From NCBI RefSeq assembly GCF_016907755.1, contig NZ_JAFBCN010000001.1, positions 1 through 64,000 on the forward strand: a DNA stretch of 64,000 bases, read 5' to 3'. Shown here piece after piece: positions 25,271-34,600 of this stretch (position 1 is its first letter; the number at the start of each line of letters is the position of its first letter). Source of the stretch: Cellulosimicrobium cellulans. GTDB taxonomy: Bacteria > Actinomycetota > Actinomycetes > Actinomycetales > Cellulomonadaceae. The notes below the pieces were generated by a model. That model ran no database searches and was not told the origin of the DNA. It saw only the letters and a list, made by a program, of their open reading frames with translations. A program made the translations under genes and the position numbers.

Positions 25271-26646
25271 CGGGTCTCCTCCCCGTCCGTCGTGCTCTCT
25301 CCCGCGCCGGTCCCGCCCGTCGTCGGGCGCGAGCCGCCCGACGCCGTGGCGACGGCCGGGGAGCCCGGCCGCGCACCGCCGTCGGACCCCGACCGCGTGG
25401 CGGCCTGTGCCGCGCGGCGCGCCGCCACGTAGAGCTCGCGCCCGTAGGCGAGCAGCTTCTGCCGGACGGGGATCAGGCCCTGTGGACGGAAGATCATGAG
25501 CACGACCAGCGCGATCCCGAAGAACAGGTACCGGTAGCTCGCGATCTCGTTGCCGTTGATCGGGATGCCGAACAGCTCGGTGCGGCCGAGGAAGAAGTTC
25601 GGCAGGTACACGATGATGAACGCGCCGAGGATCACCCCGAGCTTGTTCCCCTGGCCGCCGAGCACGACCGCGCAGAGGAAGAGCACAGAGTTGATGACGT
25701 TGAAGTTCGTCGGGATGACGAACTGGACCTGGCCCGCGTAGAGCGCGCCCGCGACGCCGCCGATCGACGCGCCGATGACGAACGCCCACAGCTTGAAGCG
25801 GAACGTGGGGACGCCCATGATCTCCGCCGCGTCCTCGTCCTCCCGGATCGCGACCCAGGCGCGCCCGACGCGCGAGCGCTCGAGGTTCCCCACGAGGAGC
25901 AGCGAGATGACGATGAACACGAGGCTGAGCCAGTACCACCACACGCCGGAGTTGAACGTGCCCGCCGCGTTGCCGGCGGAGAAGACGCCGTTGGGCAGCT
26001 CCTCCGTGACCCCGACGCGCGGGTAGGCCACGCCGCGCAGGCCCTGGCCGCCACCCGTGAGCTCGTCGAGGTTGTCCGCGAGGAGGCGGACGATCTCGCC
26101 GAAGCCGAGGGTGACGATGGCGAGGTAGTCGCCGCGCAGGCGCAGCGTGGGGGACCCGAGGATCAGGCCCGACAGCGACGTGATCGCGACCGCGACGGGG
26201 AGCGCCGCGAGCCAGGCCCAGTCGCTCGACAGCCACTCGTCCGTCTGGTTCCACGGGCTGTCGGGGCTCGTGAGGATCGCGACCGTGTACGCGCCGATGG
26301 CGTAGAAGCCGACGTACCCGAGGTCGAGCAGGCCGGCCTGGCCCACCACGACGTTCAGGCCGATGGCGATGAGCGCGATCATGCCGAACTGCGCCATCAC
26401 GCCGCCGAAGTTGGTGCCCACCGTGGTGAGCACGGGGATGTTGAGGACCGGCACGAGCGCGATGAAGATCAGGAACGGCACGCCGATCAGCCACTGCGTG
26501 GGTCGCGCCTGGGCGTCCCACCACAGGCGGAACCGGTCGCCGACGCCGCCGTGCGGGCGGTCCTTCGTCGCCACCCGTCCCACCGGGGGCATGGACGTGG
26601 GGCGGCCCTCGGGCGCCGGCTGGGGAGCGGGGGTCGAGGTGCTCAT
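25267..26646 (-). CDS. livM: Branched-chain amino acid ABC transporter permease LivM
   Basis: A 459-residue inner-membrane permease with about ten helices. The family segment [20 protein letters not shown] (near residue 95), the cytoplasmic coupling loop [20 protein letters not shown] and [14 protein letters not shown] are all typical of LivM. N- and C-terminal polar extensions of about 40 and 55 residues are longer than usual. The start overlaps the livH stop by 4 nt (ATGA). Confidence 0.92.
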   Translation of the reverse strand: MSTSTPAPQPAPEGRPTSMPPVGRVATKDRPHGGVGDRFRLWWDAQARPTQWLIGVPFLIFIALVPVLNIPVLTTVGTNFGGVMAQFGMIALIAIGLNVVVGQAGLLDLGYVGFYAIGAYTVAILTSPDSPWNQTDEWLSSDWAWLAALPVAVAITSLSGLILGSPTLRLRGDYLAIVTLGFGEIVRLLADNLDELTGGGQGLRGVAYPRVGVTEELPNGVFSAGNAAGTFNSGVWWYWLSLVFIVISLLLVGNLERSRVGRAWVAIREDEDAAEIMGVPTFRFKLWAFVIGASIGGVAGALYAGQVQFVIPTNFNVINSVLFLCAVVLGGQGNKLGVILGAFIIVYLPNFFLGRTELFGIPINGNEIASYRYLFFGIALVVLMIFRPQGLIPVRQKLLAYGRELYVAARRAAQAATRSGSDGGARPGSPAVATASGGSRPTTGGTGAGESTTDGEETR

Positions 26647-27701
26647 GCGCGGGCCCTCCCCAGCGACTCACCGAGGATGCCCGTCGGGCGGAACATGAGG
26701 ACGATGATGAGGAGCGCGAACGCGACGACGTCGCGCCACTCCGTCCCGAACACGACCTGTCCGTAGTTCTCCATGACGCCGAGCAGCAGGCCGCCGAGCA
26801 GCGCGCCGCGCAGGTTGCCGATCCCGCCGAGCACCGCGGCGCAGAACGCCTTGATGCCGAGGATGAAGCCGCCGGAGTAGATGATCCCGTTCGGCACGCG
26901 CAGCGTGTACAGGAGCGCGGCCGCGCCGGCGAGGATGCCGCCGATGAGGAACGTCAGCATGATGACGCGCTCGCGCGAGACACCCATGAGGGTCGCTGTC
27001 ACCGGGTCCTGCGCGACCGCGCGGATACCGCGGCCGAACTTGGTGCGGTTGATGAACATGTCCGTCGCGAGCGCGAGCACGAGGGCCGACAGGATGATGA
27101 CGATGGTGATGTTCGTGACCGGCGCGCCACCGATCGTGAACTGCACCTCCGGCTGCACCAGCCGGATCGGCTGCTGGGCGTTGACGCCGCCGAGCGTGCC
27201 ACCCGTGAGCTTCGGCAGCACGAAGTGCACGAACTCCTGGATGATGAACGACATCCCGATCGCGGTGATGAGGAACACGAGCGACGGCGCGCCGCGCCGT
27301 CGCAGCGGTCTGTAGGCCACGCGTTCCAGCCCGACGGCGGCGCCGCCCGCGACGAGCATCCCGCCCAGCATGGCGATGCCCAGGTAGAGGACGGTGAGGG
27401 CGATGCCCTTGTCGTACGCGTTCCCGCTCGGGGCGAAGCCCAGGAGCATGAGAGTCGCGTACTGCCCGAACATGCCGAGCATGAAGACCTCGGAGTGGGC
27501 GAAGTTGATGAGCCGCAGCACGCCGTAGACGAGCGTGTAGCCGACGGCGACGAGCGCGTAGATCGCGCCGTAGGTGAGGCCCTCGATGGTGAGGCCCCAG
27601 AAGTTCCGGGCGAGGCCCGCGATGTTGAAGTCGATGAGGGACTGGTGGACGAGGGGACCGGCGGTCGCGCTGTGCATCAGCGCGTCAGCAAGAGCGGGCA
27701 T
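26643..27701 (-). CDS. livH: Branched-chain amino acid ABC transporter permease LivH
   Basis: A 352-residue permease, partner of LivM. LTYGAIYALVAVGYTLVYGVLRLINFAHSE (written here only as family landmark near residue 40) and ALLGGLLLGVMENYGQVVFG mark the family, and the EAA-like loop FGRGIRAVAQDPVTATLMGV contacts the ATPase. ATG 27701 follows GGGAG. It is separated from livK by 114 bp containing a strong hairpin that probably lowers expression of the membrane subunits relative to the binding protein. Confidence 0.92.
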   Translation of the reverse strand: MPALADALMHSATAGPLVHQSLIDFNIAGLARNFWGLTIEGLTYGAIYALVAVGYTLVYGVLRLINFAHSEVFMLGMFGQYATLMLLGFAPSGNAYDKGIALTVLYLGIAMLGGMLVAGGAAVGLERVAYRPLRRRGAPSLVFLITAIGMSFIIQEFVHFVLPKLTGGTLGGVNAQQPIRLVQPEVQFTIGGAPVTNITIVIILSALVLALATDMFINRTKFGRGIRAVAQDPVTATLMGVSRERVIMLTFLIGGILAGAAALLYTLRVPNGIIYSGGFILGIKAFCAAVLGGIGNLRGALLGGLLLGVMENYGQVVFGTEWRDVVAFALLIIVLMFRPTGILGESLGRARA

Positions 27702-27743
27702 GACGCTCCCTGATTCTTTCTCTGGTGTACGAGGTCGTGGTCC

Positions 27744-27808
27744 ACGACGGGCGCCCCACCCGCCGGCCCCCGCGCGGTGCGGGGGCGTCGGGGCAGGGCG
27801 CCCGTCGT
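27744..27808 (-). terminator. Attenuating hairpin between livK and livH
   Basis: Outer arms ACGACGGGCGCCC (27744-27756) and 27796-27808 pair perfectly, and an inner stem GCCCCCGC/GCGGGGGC (27766-27773 / 27779-27786) is nested inside. Located 7 nt after the livK stop. Likely partial termination or 3' protection of livK mRNA. Confidence 0.65.
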
Positions 27809-27815
27809 CGTCGGA

Positions 27816-29069
27816 CTACTGGACCTCGTAGATCCAGATGAGCGCCGAGGCGAGCTCGCCCGTGTCGTCCCACTCGTAGGTGCGGGCCAGGCCCTCACCG
27901 GAGTAGTTCGCCACGTAGTCGATCAGGCCCGCGCGGTCGGTCACGCCGGACGCGATGCCCGTGAGCATGATCGTCGCGAGGTCGTAGCCCTCGACCGAGT
28001 ACACGCCCGGCGCCTGGCCGGCCGACTCCTCGTAGGTGGCTGCGAAGTCCTCCGGCGCGGGGCCGCACGGGCAGGACAGGATCGCGCCCTTCGACGACGC
28101 ACCGGCCTGCGAGACGAACTGCGGGTCGTTCGTGCCGTCCGCCGAGACGAACGGGATCTCGACGCCGCCGTCGCGGAGCTGCTGCACGAACGGTGCCGCC
28201 TCGGCGTAGTAGCCGGCGTAGAAGACCGCGTCGGCGTCGGCACCGGAGATGATCTGGACGGCGGCGGAGAAGTCCTTGTCGCCCGTCTTGACCTCGGCGG
28301 CGCAGTCCTCGTTCGCGGCGTCGCCCAGGCCCTCGGTGATCTGCTGGGCGAGGCCGATGCCGTAGTCCGAGTTGTCGGAGACGACGCAGACGCTGCCGAA
28401 CTCCTTCGTGTTGACGAGGTACTTGGCGACCGACGGCCCCTGGACGGCGTCGTTGGCGAGGCCGCGGAAGAAGTTCGTCCACCCGTTCGTCGTCAGGTCG
28501 GGGTTCGTGGCCGACGCGGTGAGCGACAGCAGGCCGGCCTGGCTGAAGACGTCGCCGGTCGCCGCGGTCTCGCCCGAGAACGCCGGGCCGAGGAGGCCGA
28601 GGACCGTGGCGTCGCCGACGATCTGCGGCGCGACCTGGGTGGCCTTCTGCGGGTCGCCCTCGGTGTCGAACGGCTTGAGCGTGACCTGGCAGCCGGGGTT
28701 CGCGGCGTTGAACGCGTCCACCGCGACCTGCGCCCCGTACTGGATGTTGAGGCCGAGCGCGGCGTTCGGGCCCGTGAGGGCACCCGCCATCGCGATCGAC
28801 GTGCCCTCGGCGCACTCGGCGCTGCCGTCGCCGGCCGGGTCGACCGGGTTGCCGGCCTCGGCCGCGGGGACCTCCGCACCGTCGATGTCGATCTGGACCG
28901 ACGGGACGATGCTCAGGTCGGCCGAGCCACCGTCGTCGGTCTCGGTCGACGTCCCGGTCGTCTCGTCGTCTCCGCCGCCCTGGGACTGGGGACCGCAGGC
29001 GGTGAGGACGAGAGTGGCCGCGAGGAGCAGAGCAGCACCCCCGCTCGCCCGTCGTGCTGTGCGATGCAT
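27816..29069 (-). CDS. livK: Branched-chain amino acid-binding lipoprotein LivK
   Basis: A 417-residue extracytoplasmic receptor for leucine, isoleucine and valine type substrates. The signal peptide ends in the lipobox LVLTACG with Cys22 as the lipidated residue. A Gly/Asp/Ser/Thr-rich linker precedes the type I periplasmic-binding fold (IAMAGALTGPNAALGLNIQYG; LLGPAFSGETAATG; CVVSDNSDYGIGLAQQI). ATG 29069 has GGAGG 6 nt upstream; in-frame upstream codons would precede the signal peptide. First gene of the operon. Repeated CTGAAT elements in its upstream region may be regulatory. Substrate preference within the family is not certain. Confidence 0.9.
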   Translation of the reverse strand: MHRTARRASGGAALLLAATLVLTACGPQSQGGGDDETTGTSTETDDGGSADLSIVPSVQIDIDGAEVPAAEAGNPVDPAGDGSAECAEGTSIAMAGALTGPNAALGLNIQYGAQVAVDAFNAANPGCQVTLKPFDTEGDPQKATQVAPQIVGDATVLGLLGPAFSGETAATGDVFSQAGLLSLTASATNPDLTTNGWTNFFRGLANDAVQGPSVAKYLVNTKEFGSVCVVSDNSDYGIGLAQQITEGLGDAANEDCAAEVKTGDKDFSAAVQIISGADADAVFYAGYYAEAAPFVQQLRDGGVEIPFVSADGTNDPQFVSQAGASSKGAILSCPCGPAPEDFAATYEESAGQAPGVYSVEGYDLATIMLTGIASGVTDRAGLIDYVANYSGEGLARTYEWDDTGELASALIWIYEVQ

Positions 29070-29133
29070 GCCAACCTCCGTGGTCCTGATCCCCGCGGAG
29101 GGCAGCCAAGCCGCTTCTCTCCGCGGTCGATCG

Positions 29134-29178
29134 CTGAATTCAACACTGAATTGCGTGCTGAATAGTGACACAGGTCAC
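29134..29178. promoter_or_regulatory. Operator-like repeats upstream of livK
   Basis: CTGAAT occurs three times at exact 12-nt spacing (29134, 29146, 29158). Just beyond lies the inverted repeat GTGAC-N4-GTCAC (29165-29178). The regular phasing suggests cooperative protein binding. Confidence 0.5.
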
Positions 29179-29331
29179 CCGGTGACGAAACCTCCCCGCA
29201 GACGTGTCGCCCGGAGCCCTCCGCGGCATCTCGGAGGGCTCCGGACCCACGAATCCGCGGGAGGTGGCGCCCTCCGCGTTCCTGGGTGACGCGAACGTAG
29301 GCGGATCGGATTTCGTGGGACGCAGGGAGTT

Positions 29332-29382
29332 GTTACCGACTCGTAACGTAAGGGTCTCGTTTCGTTCCGTGGACGGTACGAA
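29332..29382. promoter_or_regulatory. Two inverted repeats upstream of the F420-type reductase gene
   Basis: GTTAC-N6-GTAAC (29332-29347) and TTCGTTCCGT-N2-ACGGTACGAA (29361-29382, 9 of 10 pairs) precede the promoter. The binding protein is unknown; no regulator is adjacent. Confidence 0.4.
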
Positions 29383-29404
29383 TGTGCCGATTCCGGCGTC
29401 GGCC

Positions 29405-29410
29405 TACGGT
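29405..29410 (+). promoter_or_regulatory. -10 element of F420-type reductase gene (leaderless)
   Basis: TACGGT, 6 nt before ATG 29417. Confidence 0.55.
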
Positions 29411-29416
29411 GGGGCG

Positions 29417-29893
29417 ATGACCCTCGCGTCGCGCCTCCTGCACACCCGCTGGTTCGTCCGGGCCCCGATCGTTCTCTTCCGCTCCGGCCTCGGCTTCCTC
29501 GCCGGCGGGCGGCTCCTCCTCCTCGGGCACCGCGGTCGGACGTCCGGCGAGGCGCGGTACGTCGTCCTCGAGGTGACCGACCGGCCCGCGCCCGGGTCGT
29601 GGGTCGTCGTCGCGGGGCTCGGACCCCGCTCGCAGTGGTACCGCAACGTCGTCGCGGACCCGCGTGCGCTCGTGTGGGTGGGGCGGCGCCGGCAGGTGCG
29701 GAGCACCGCCCGCACGCTCCCGCCCGACGACGGCGCACGGCTCCTGCGCGAGTACGCCGCCCGGTACGCGCGGGGCTGGGCCGTGCTGGAGCCGGTGCTC
29801 CGCGAGTGGGCCGAGCCCCTCGCCGCCGAGCGCGGGGAGGCCGACTGGCGGCGGGTCGTACCGGTGGTGGAGCTGACCGCTCTCGGGGCGTGA
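29417..29893 (+). CDS. Nitroreductase/deazaflavin-dependent (Ddn-like, DUF385) protein
   Basis: A 158-residue split-barrel protein of the F420-dependent Ddn family. LLLLGHRGRTSGEARYVVLEV (in part) and the segment GSWVVVAGLGPRSQWYRNVVADP carry family residues; W-Y-x-N-V is the usual cofactor-proximal motif. Members use reduced deazaflavin F420 to reduce quinones or nitro compounds, although not every homologue binds F420. No F420 biosynthesis gene is in the window. It is monocistronic, with a leaderless start and a palindrome-rich upstream region. Confidence 0.8.
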   Translation: MTLASRLLHTRWFVRAPIVLFRSGLGFLAGGRLLLLGHRGRTSGEARYVVLEVTDRPAPGSWVVVAGLGPRSQWYRNVVADPRALVWVGRRRQVRSTARTLPPDDGARLLREYAARYARGWAVLEPVLREWAEPLAAERGEADWRRVVPVVELTALGA

Positions 29894-29961
29894 CCTGCGG
29901 CGTCGCGCCGTCGTGAGGTCGTCGCGACACTCGCGGGGCGAGCCATGGCCAAGAAGGGGCA

Positions 29962-30132
29962 TACCCTGTACGGTTGACCCCGAGATTGCAGTGCCTCGCT
30001 TGTCCTCGCGTCGATGTGACCGCCACCCGGCGGGCGCCCGGCGGACCTTGTTACCCAAGAGTTGACGACGAACACCGTGATGTACTCCCCTGCGCCCGCG
30101 GGGGGTGTTTCCACACTCTTGAAGGAGTAACA
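29962..30132 (+). promoter_or_regulatory. Promoter and long 5' leader of the cold-shock gene
   Basis: TACCCT (29962-29967) and TACGGT (29969-29974) are candidate -10 elements. The resulting leader of about 155 nt, ending in GAAGGAG 6 nt before ATG, is long, as in other cspA-type mRNAs whose leaders respond to cold. A structured thermosensor is possible but not shown. Confidence 0.45.
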
Positions 30133-30336
30133 ATGGCTACCGGAACCGTGAAGTGGTTCAACAGCGAGAAGGGCTACGGCTTCATCGCCCCCGAGGACGG
30201 CTCGGCCGACGTGTTCGCGCACTACTCCGCGATCCAGTCGCAGGGCTTCCGCACGCTGGAGGAGAACCAGCGCGTCGAGTTCGACGTGACGCAGGGCCCC
30301 AAGGGCCCGCAGGCGGAGAACATCCGCGCGATCTGA
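30133..30336 (+). CDS. cspA: Cold-shock protein CspA family
   Basis: A 67-residue OB-fold RNA/DNA chaperone. Both RNP motifs are intact: [20 protein letters not shown] (RNP1, residues 4-23) and DVFAHYSAI (RNP2). Length and sequence match the actinobacterial CspA core type. GAAGGAG gives a strong ribosome binding site, in contrast to the many leaderless genes around it. A 15-bp hairpin 51 nt downstream terminates the transcript. Confidence 0.95.
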   Translation: MATGTVKWFNSEKGYGFIAPEDGSADVFAHYSAIQSQGFRTLEENQRVEFDVTQGPKGPQAENIRAI

Positions 30337-30387
30337 TCCGATCTCCCCGGTGACGACCCTCACGGGTCGCGCCGACCGATCGTTCAC

Positions 30388-30421
30388 CGAGTGCCCCCGA
30401 CCCTCCGGTCGGGGGCACTCG
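30388..30421 (+). terminator. cspA terminator hairpin
   Basis: Perfect 15-bp stem CGAGTGCCCCCGACC (30388-30402) with 30407-30421 and a 4-nt loop. No U-tract follows, as is usual in this genome. Confidence 0.75.
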
Positions 30422-30502
30422 TGCGTCCGAGGCTGGTTCGTCCGTCGGGTGACGTGCCGAACCCGTGGTTACTGGTCACGCGCCGGTCGACATGACGCGT
30501 CA

Positions 30503-30591
30503 CCCCGGGTTCGGCGGAGAGCGCGGCCCTGCGAACCCGGGGTCGCCGGGTACGGGAGGGCGCAGGTGGCGCCCAACCCCGGGTTCGGCGG
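30503..30591. repeat. CCCCGGGTTCGGCGG repeats in both orientations
   Basis: Exact copies at 30503-30517 and 30577-30591, an inverted partial copy at 30531-30542, and a weaker inverted one at 30457-30470. They could fold into alternative hairpins or be a small dispersed repeat. Confidence 0.45.
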
Positions 30592-30703
30592 CGTGGGCGG
30601 AACCGTGGGGCGTGGCTTCTCGTTGGTCCGGGAGTGAGCCGCACCCGGCCACGAGCCACGCGCGAGCGCACGACGCCGCGCCACCGAACTCGGAGGACGA
30701 CCC

Positions 30704-31465
30704 ATGGGATTCCTGGACCGGCTCCTCGGCCGCGAGCCGCGCGACCCGTACGGCCCCCCGCAGGCGGGCCCCCACGGCTCGCCGGCGCAGCACCCGACGC
30801 AGTACCCGACCCAGTACCCCGCCGCGCAGCACCCCGGACAGCCCGCCTACGGGAGCGCCCCGCAGGACGCGCGCGCCGGGGCGGCCGCGCCCCGCACACC
30901 CGACCAGGTCGCGGTCGACCGCTACCGGTACCTGCTGCGCACCGCGCCCCCGGACCAGGTGGAGCAGGCGCACGCGGAGGCGTTCGCCCGCCTGACGCCC
31001 GAGCAGCGGCGGCAGGTGCTCGCCGAGCTCGGCGAGCAGGTCCCGGCGTCGGAGCGCGCGACGTCCGATGCCCCGCAGGACCTCGCCCGGATGGCGACGC
31101 GCGCCGAGATGCGCCAGCCCGGCACCCTCGAGCGCACGTTCGCCGGCCGCGGCCAGGGCGCACCCGGCTTCGGCGCCATGGTCGGCTCGAGCCTGCTCGG
31201 CACGATCGCGGGCGTCGTCATCGGGTCGGCGGTCGCGAACGCCCTCTTTGGGCCCGCGTTCGCCGACCCGACGCAGCCCGTCGCGGAGGACGCCGCGGCC
31301 GAGCAGGGCGCCGAGGACCCCGGCGCTGCCGAGGGCGGGGACGGTGGAGCGGTCGAGGCGGCGGGCGAGGACCCCTCGGCCGGTGGCGACTTTGGCGGCG
31401 GCGACTTCGGCAGTGGCGACTTCGGCGGCGGCTTCGACGACTTCGGGGGCTTCGGCGAGTTCTGA
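30704..31465 (+). CDS. Unknown membrane-associated protein with GDFG-rich tail
   Basis: A 253-residue protein that I cannot assign. The N-terminus (MGFLDRLLGREPRDPYGPP) leads into a Pro/Gln/Tyr-rich stretch (HPTQYPTQYP). A helical block (VDRYRYLLRTAPPDQVEQAH...LTPEQRRQVLAELGEQVP, about 65-115) and one glycine-rich hydrophobic helix (GFGAMVGSSLLGTIAGVVIGSAVANALFG, about 155-183, in part) follow. The tail is acidic and ends in repeated GDFG/GGFD units. GGAGG is 7 nt before ATG. Similar proteins are sometimes labelled cation-transporting ATPase, which the sequence does not support. Confidence 0.7.
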   Translation: MGFLDRLLGREPRDPYGPPQAGPHGSPAQHPTQYPTQYPAAQHPGQPAYGSAPQDARAGAAAPRTPDQVAVDRYRYLLRTAPPDQVEQAHAEAFARLTPEQRRQVLAELGEQVPASERATSDAPQDLARMATRAEMRQPGTLERTFAGRGQGAPGFGAMVGSSLLGTIAGVVIGSAVANALFGPAFADPTQPVAEDAAAEQGAEDPGAAEGGDGGAVEAAGEDPSAGGDFGGGDFGSGDFGGGFDDFGGFGEF

Positions 31466-31470
31466 CCCGG

Positions 31471-31512
31471 CCGCACCGCCAGGTCCCGACCCCGCACCGC
31501 CAGGTCCCGACC
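31471..31512. repeat. 21-bp tandem duplication
   Basis: Two exact adjacent copies (31471-31491 and 31492-31512) containing GCACCGCCAGGTCCCGACC, just after the stop at 31465, in the gap between convergent genes. Confidence 0.7.
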
Positions 31513-31629
31513 TCGTGACGACGGGCTCCGACCCCGTGACGCCGGATCCGGCACCCCCTGGCCGCGGTCCCGATCCGTGACGGCACCGCCGTCGGCCTGC
31601 GCCCAGCGTCGGAGCAGGTCGACGGCGGG

Positions 31630-34600
31630 TCAGACCAGAGGCGCGGAGCCCGTCAGCCCGAGGAACGCACCGAGCTCTTCCACGCCCCGCGGCGAGTGCG
31701 GCAGCACGTCGGTGAGCGCGGGCGACCGCACGACGACCGCGCGCCACTGCGCCCGCGAGACCGCGACGTTGACGCGGTGCCGCGACAGCAGGAACCCGAG
31801 GCCGCGCGAGGCGTCCCGGCCCGAGGACGCGGCGAGCGTCACGACGACGACCGGCGCCTCCTTGCCCTGGAACCGGTCGACCGTGCCGACCTCGACGTCC
31901 GGGTGGCCCGCGGCCCCGAGCGCCGCGCGCACCGCCCACACCTGCGCGTTGTACGCCGCGACGACCAGGACGTCGCCCTGCTCGAGGGGACGTTCCTCCG
32001 TGGCCCCGTCGACCGTCGTCGTCCACGACCGACCGAGGACGGTCTCGACCTGCCGGACGACCTCTGCCGCCTCCTCCGGAGACCGCACCGAGTTCCCGGT
32101 GTGCTCCACGAGCACCTGCTCGACCCCGGGTGGCACGCCGTCGAGGTGCCGGGCCGCGGTGAGCGGGTGCGCGTGGAGCTTGTCCTCGTACGCGAGCGTC
32201 GAGACGGCGCGCGCGAGGCGCGGGTGCAGGCGCCACGTCACGGGGAGGAAGTAGCCACGCCGTGCGGGCAGCACCCCGTGACCGTCAGCGAGCCACCCGA
32301 GCGCCGACCGGTCGACGGGCTCCGGGTGGCGGCCCTGGCTCACCTGCGGGAGCTGCTGCGGGTCGCCGAGCAGGAGGAGGCGGCGCGCGGCGCGCGACAC
32401 CGCGACGGTGGTCGCGAGCGAGAGCTGGCCGGCCTCGTCGACGACGAGCAGGTCGAGCGTGCCGGCCGGGAGCCGGTCCGCCGCGAAGTCCCAGGCGGTG
32501 CCGCCGACGACGCGCGGCCCCGGCTGCGTCGCGAACGCCGCGAGGTGGGTGCCGTCGAGCTCGTCGTACACGGCGCGCGCCGACGGGCCGTCCGCCGCGA
32601 CCTTCTTCGCCACGACCTCGCGCGGGACGCCCGCCCCGAGCACGATCGCCCGCAGCATGTTCTCGACGACCGCGTGCGACTGCGCGACGACCCCGACGCG
32701 CCAGCCCTGGGCGACGAGCCGGGCGACCACGCGCGACCCCACGTACGTCTTGCCCGTCCCGGGCGGCCCCTGGACCGCGAGGTACGAGTCGTCGAGCCGT
32801 TCGACGGCGGTCGTGACCGCCGTGACGACGTCGCCGTCCACGACGGGCGGGAGCCCGGGACCGGCCGGTCCGTCGGCACCTGCCGGGACGTGCGCGCCGG
32901 CTGATCGTGCGGCGGTCTCCGGCGCGAGCCGTGGGGGTCGTCGCAGGAGCACGTCGGTCGCGGCGTCGAGCGGCAGCGTCCCTGTCGTCCGCCACGCCTG
33001 GAGCGCGCCCCGGGCGGCGGCCTCCGCAGCCGCCTCGAGCGGCTTGGCGCTCGGGCCGGGCGACGGGGTGAGCGCGACGGGGGTCGCGTCGAACGGCTCG
33101 GCGCCGGTCGGGAGCTGCTCGCGCACGACCAGCACGTCCCGCTCGCCCGCGGGCGTCGCGCGACGTGCCGCGTCGACGACCGACGCCCCCGTGAGCCAGC
33201 CCCGCACCCCGTCGGCGGCGGTCTTGGCGCACGGCGGCAGCGGCGGGTCGTAGAGCAGGTACGGCGCCACGCCGACGCGCAGGTCGCTGCCCTCGGGCAG
33301 CCGGCCCACGAGCGCCAGGCGGCGCGACCACGTCCGGCGCCCCGGCTCGACCTCCCAGCCCGAGACGACCTCGGCCTGCTCGACGAGGAACGCGTTGCGG
33401 CGCCCCAGCCACTCGTCCACCGGGAGCGAGAGCCGCGAGTAGTGCTCGTGCCAGAACGGCTTCGCCTCACGCCGGAAGTACCCCGCCGCCGCGCCGTACA
33501 GCGCGAGCGCCCCCTCGCCGGCGCCGCGCCGGGCCCGGTCCTCCCCCACCACCTCCCGGATCTCCTCCTCCAGCACCACCGCGGACGGCCGCTCCCGCAC
33601 GGCGACCCCGTCCGCCGAAGCCTCCCCACGGCCGTCAGCCGCGGACTCGCCCCAGGGAGAGGCGACGGACGCAGCGGGGTCGGGGGAGACGCGCGCCGTC
33701 GTGGCGGGCCTGGCGGGAGCATCCGAGGGACGAGGATGCGGATGGTAGACGGCGCGCGTCTCCCCCGACCCCGCACCCAGGCCGACCATCGCGTCGTCAC
33801 GAGCAGCGACCGCACGCCGCAACCACTCCCCCAGCCGCAGCGTCGACACGCAGTCGTACCGGTTGTAGTCCGCGATCCCGCGGAGCAGCTCGTCCGCCGC
33901 GTCGTCGCGGCCGGCCTCGCGCAGCGCGGTGTACTCCGCGTACGCGACGACGGACGCGGCGGCGGTGGTCACGTCGCCGGTGCGCAGCTCGTCGCCCATG
34001 TAGAGCGGCTCGAGCTTCTTGATCGACCGGGACCTGTCGGAGACGTGGAGCGCCTGGCGCACCACCGCGTACAGGTCGACGAGCACGCCGTCGCGCAGGA
34101 GGTCGTCGACCTCCTCCTCGTACACGCCGTGCCGCGCGGCGATGGCGAGCAGGTGCGCGCGCTCGTAGTCGGCGTAGTGGTAGACGTGCAGGTCCGGGTA
34201 CGTGCGGCGGCGCGCGTTGACGTGGTCGACGAACGCGACGAGGGCGTCGCGCTCCGCCGCGAGGTCGTGCGCCCACAGCGCGTGGAAGGGCGGGCGGTCC
34301 GCGGGCGCCGCGGGACGCTCGACCCAGCCGAACAGGTAGTCGAGGCCCCAGCTCGTGCCGCCCTCGTCCGTCCACAGCGGGTCGCCCTCGAAGTCGAAGA
34401 AGACGTCACCGGGGCTCGGCGCGGGCAGCGCGAGCACGGGCGCCGGGTCGTCGATACGCCACGAGAGCTCGTGCGGACCCGAGGCGTCGGCCCACACGAC
34501 CGTCCCGTCGGAGGGCCCGGTGCCGAGCTGGAGCGCCGCCTGGCGTCGGACCTTCGCGAACGCGGACCGGCTCATGCCGTCGGGCACGGGTGTCTCGTCG

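Larger units (their letters stand above)
29070..29416. other. Divergent intergenic region livK / F420-type reductase
   Basis: 347 bp without a gene. It holds the CTGAAT repeats and GTGAC-N4-GTCAC palindrome near livK, and two inverted repeats near the reductase gene, listed separately. It is less GC-rich than the coding DNA on either side. Confidence 0.6.
30337..30703. other. Gene-free region with terminator and GC-rich repeats
   Basis: 367 bp between cspA and the next gene. It contains the cspA hairpin (30388-30421) and copies of a CCCCGGGTTCGGCGG element. No reading frame here looks coding. Confidence 0.55.
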
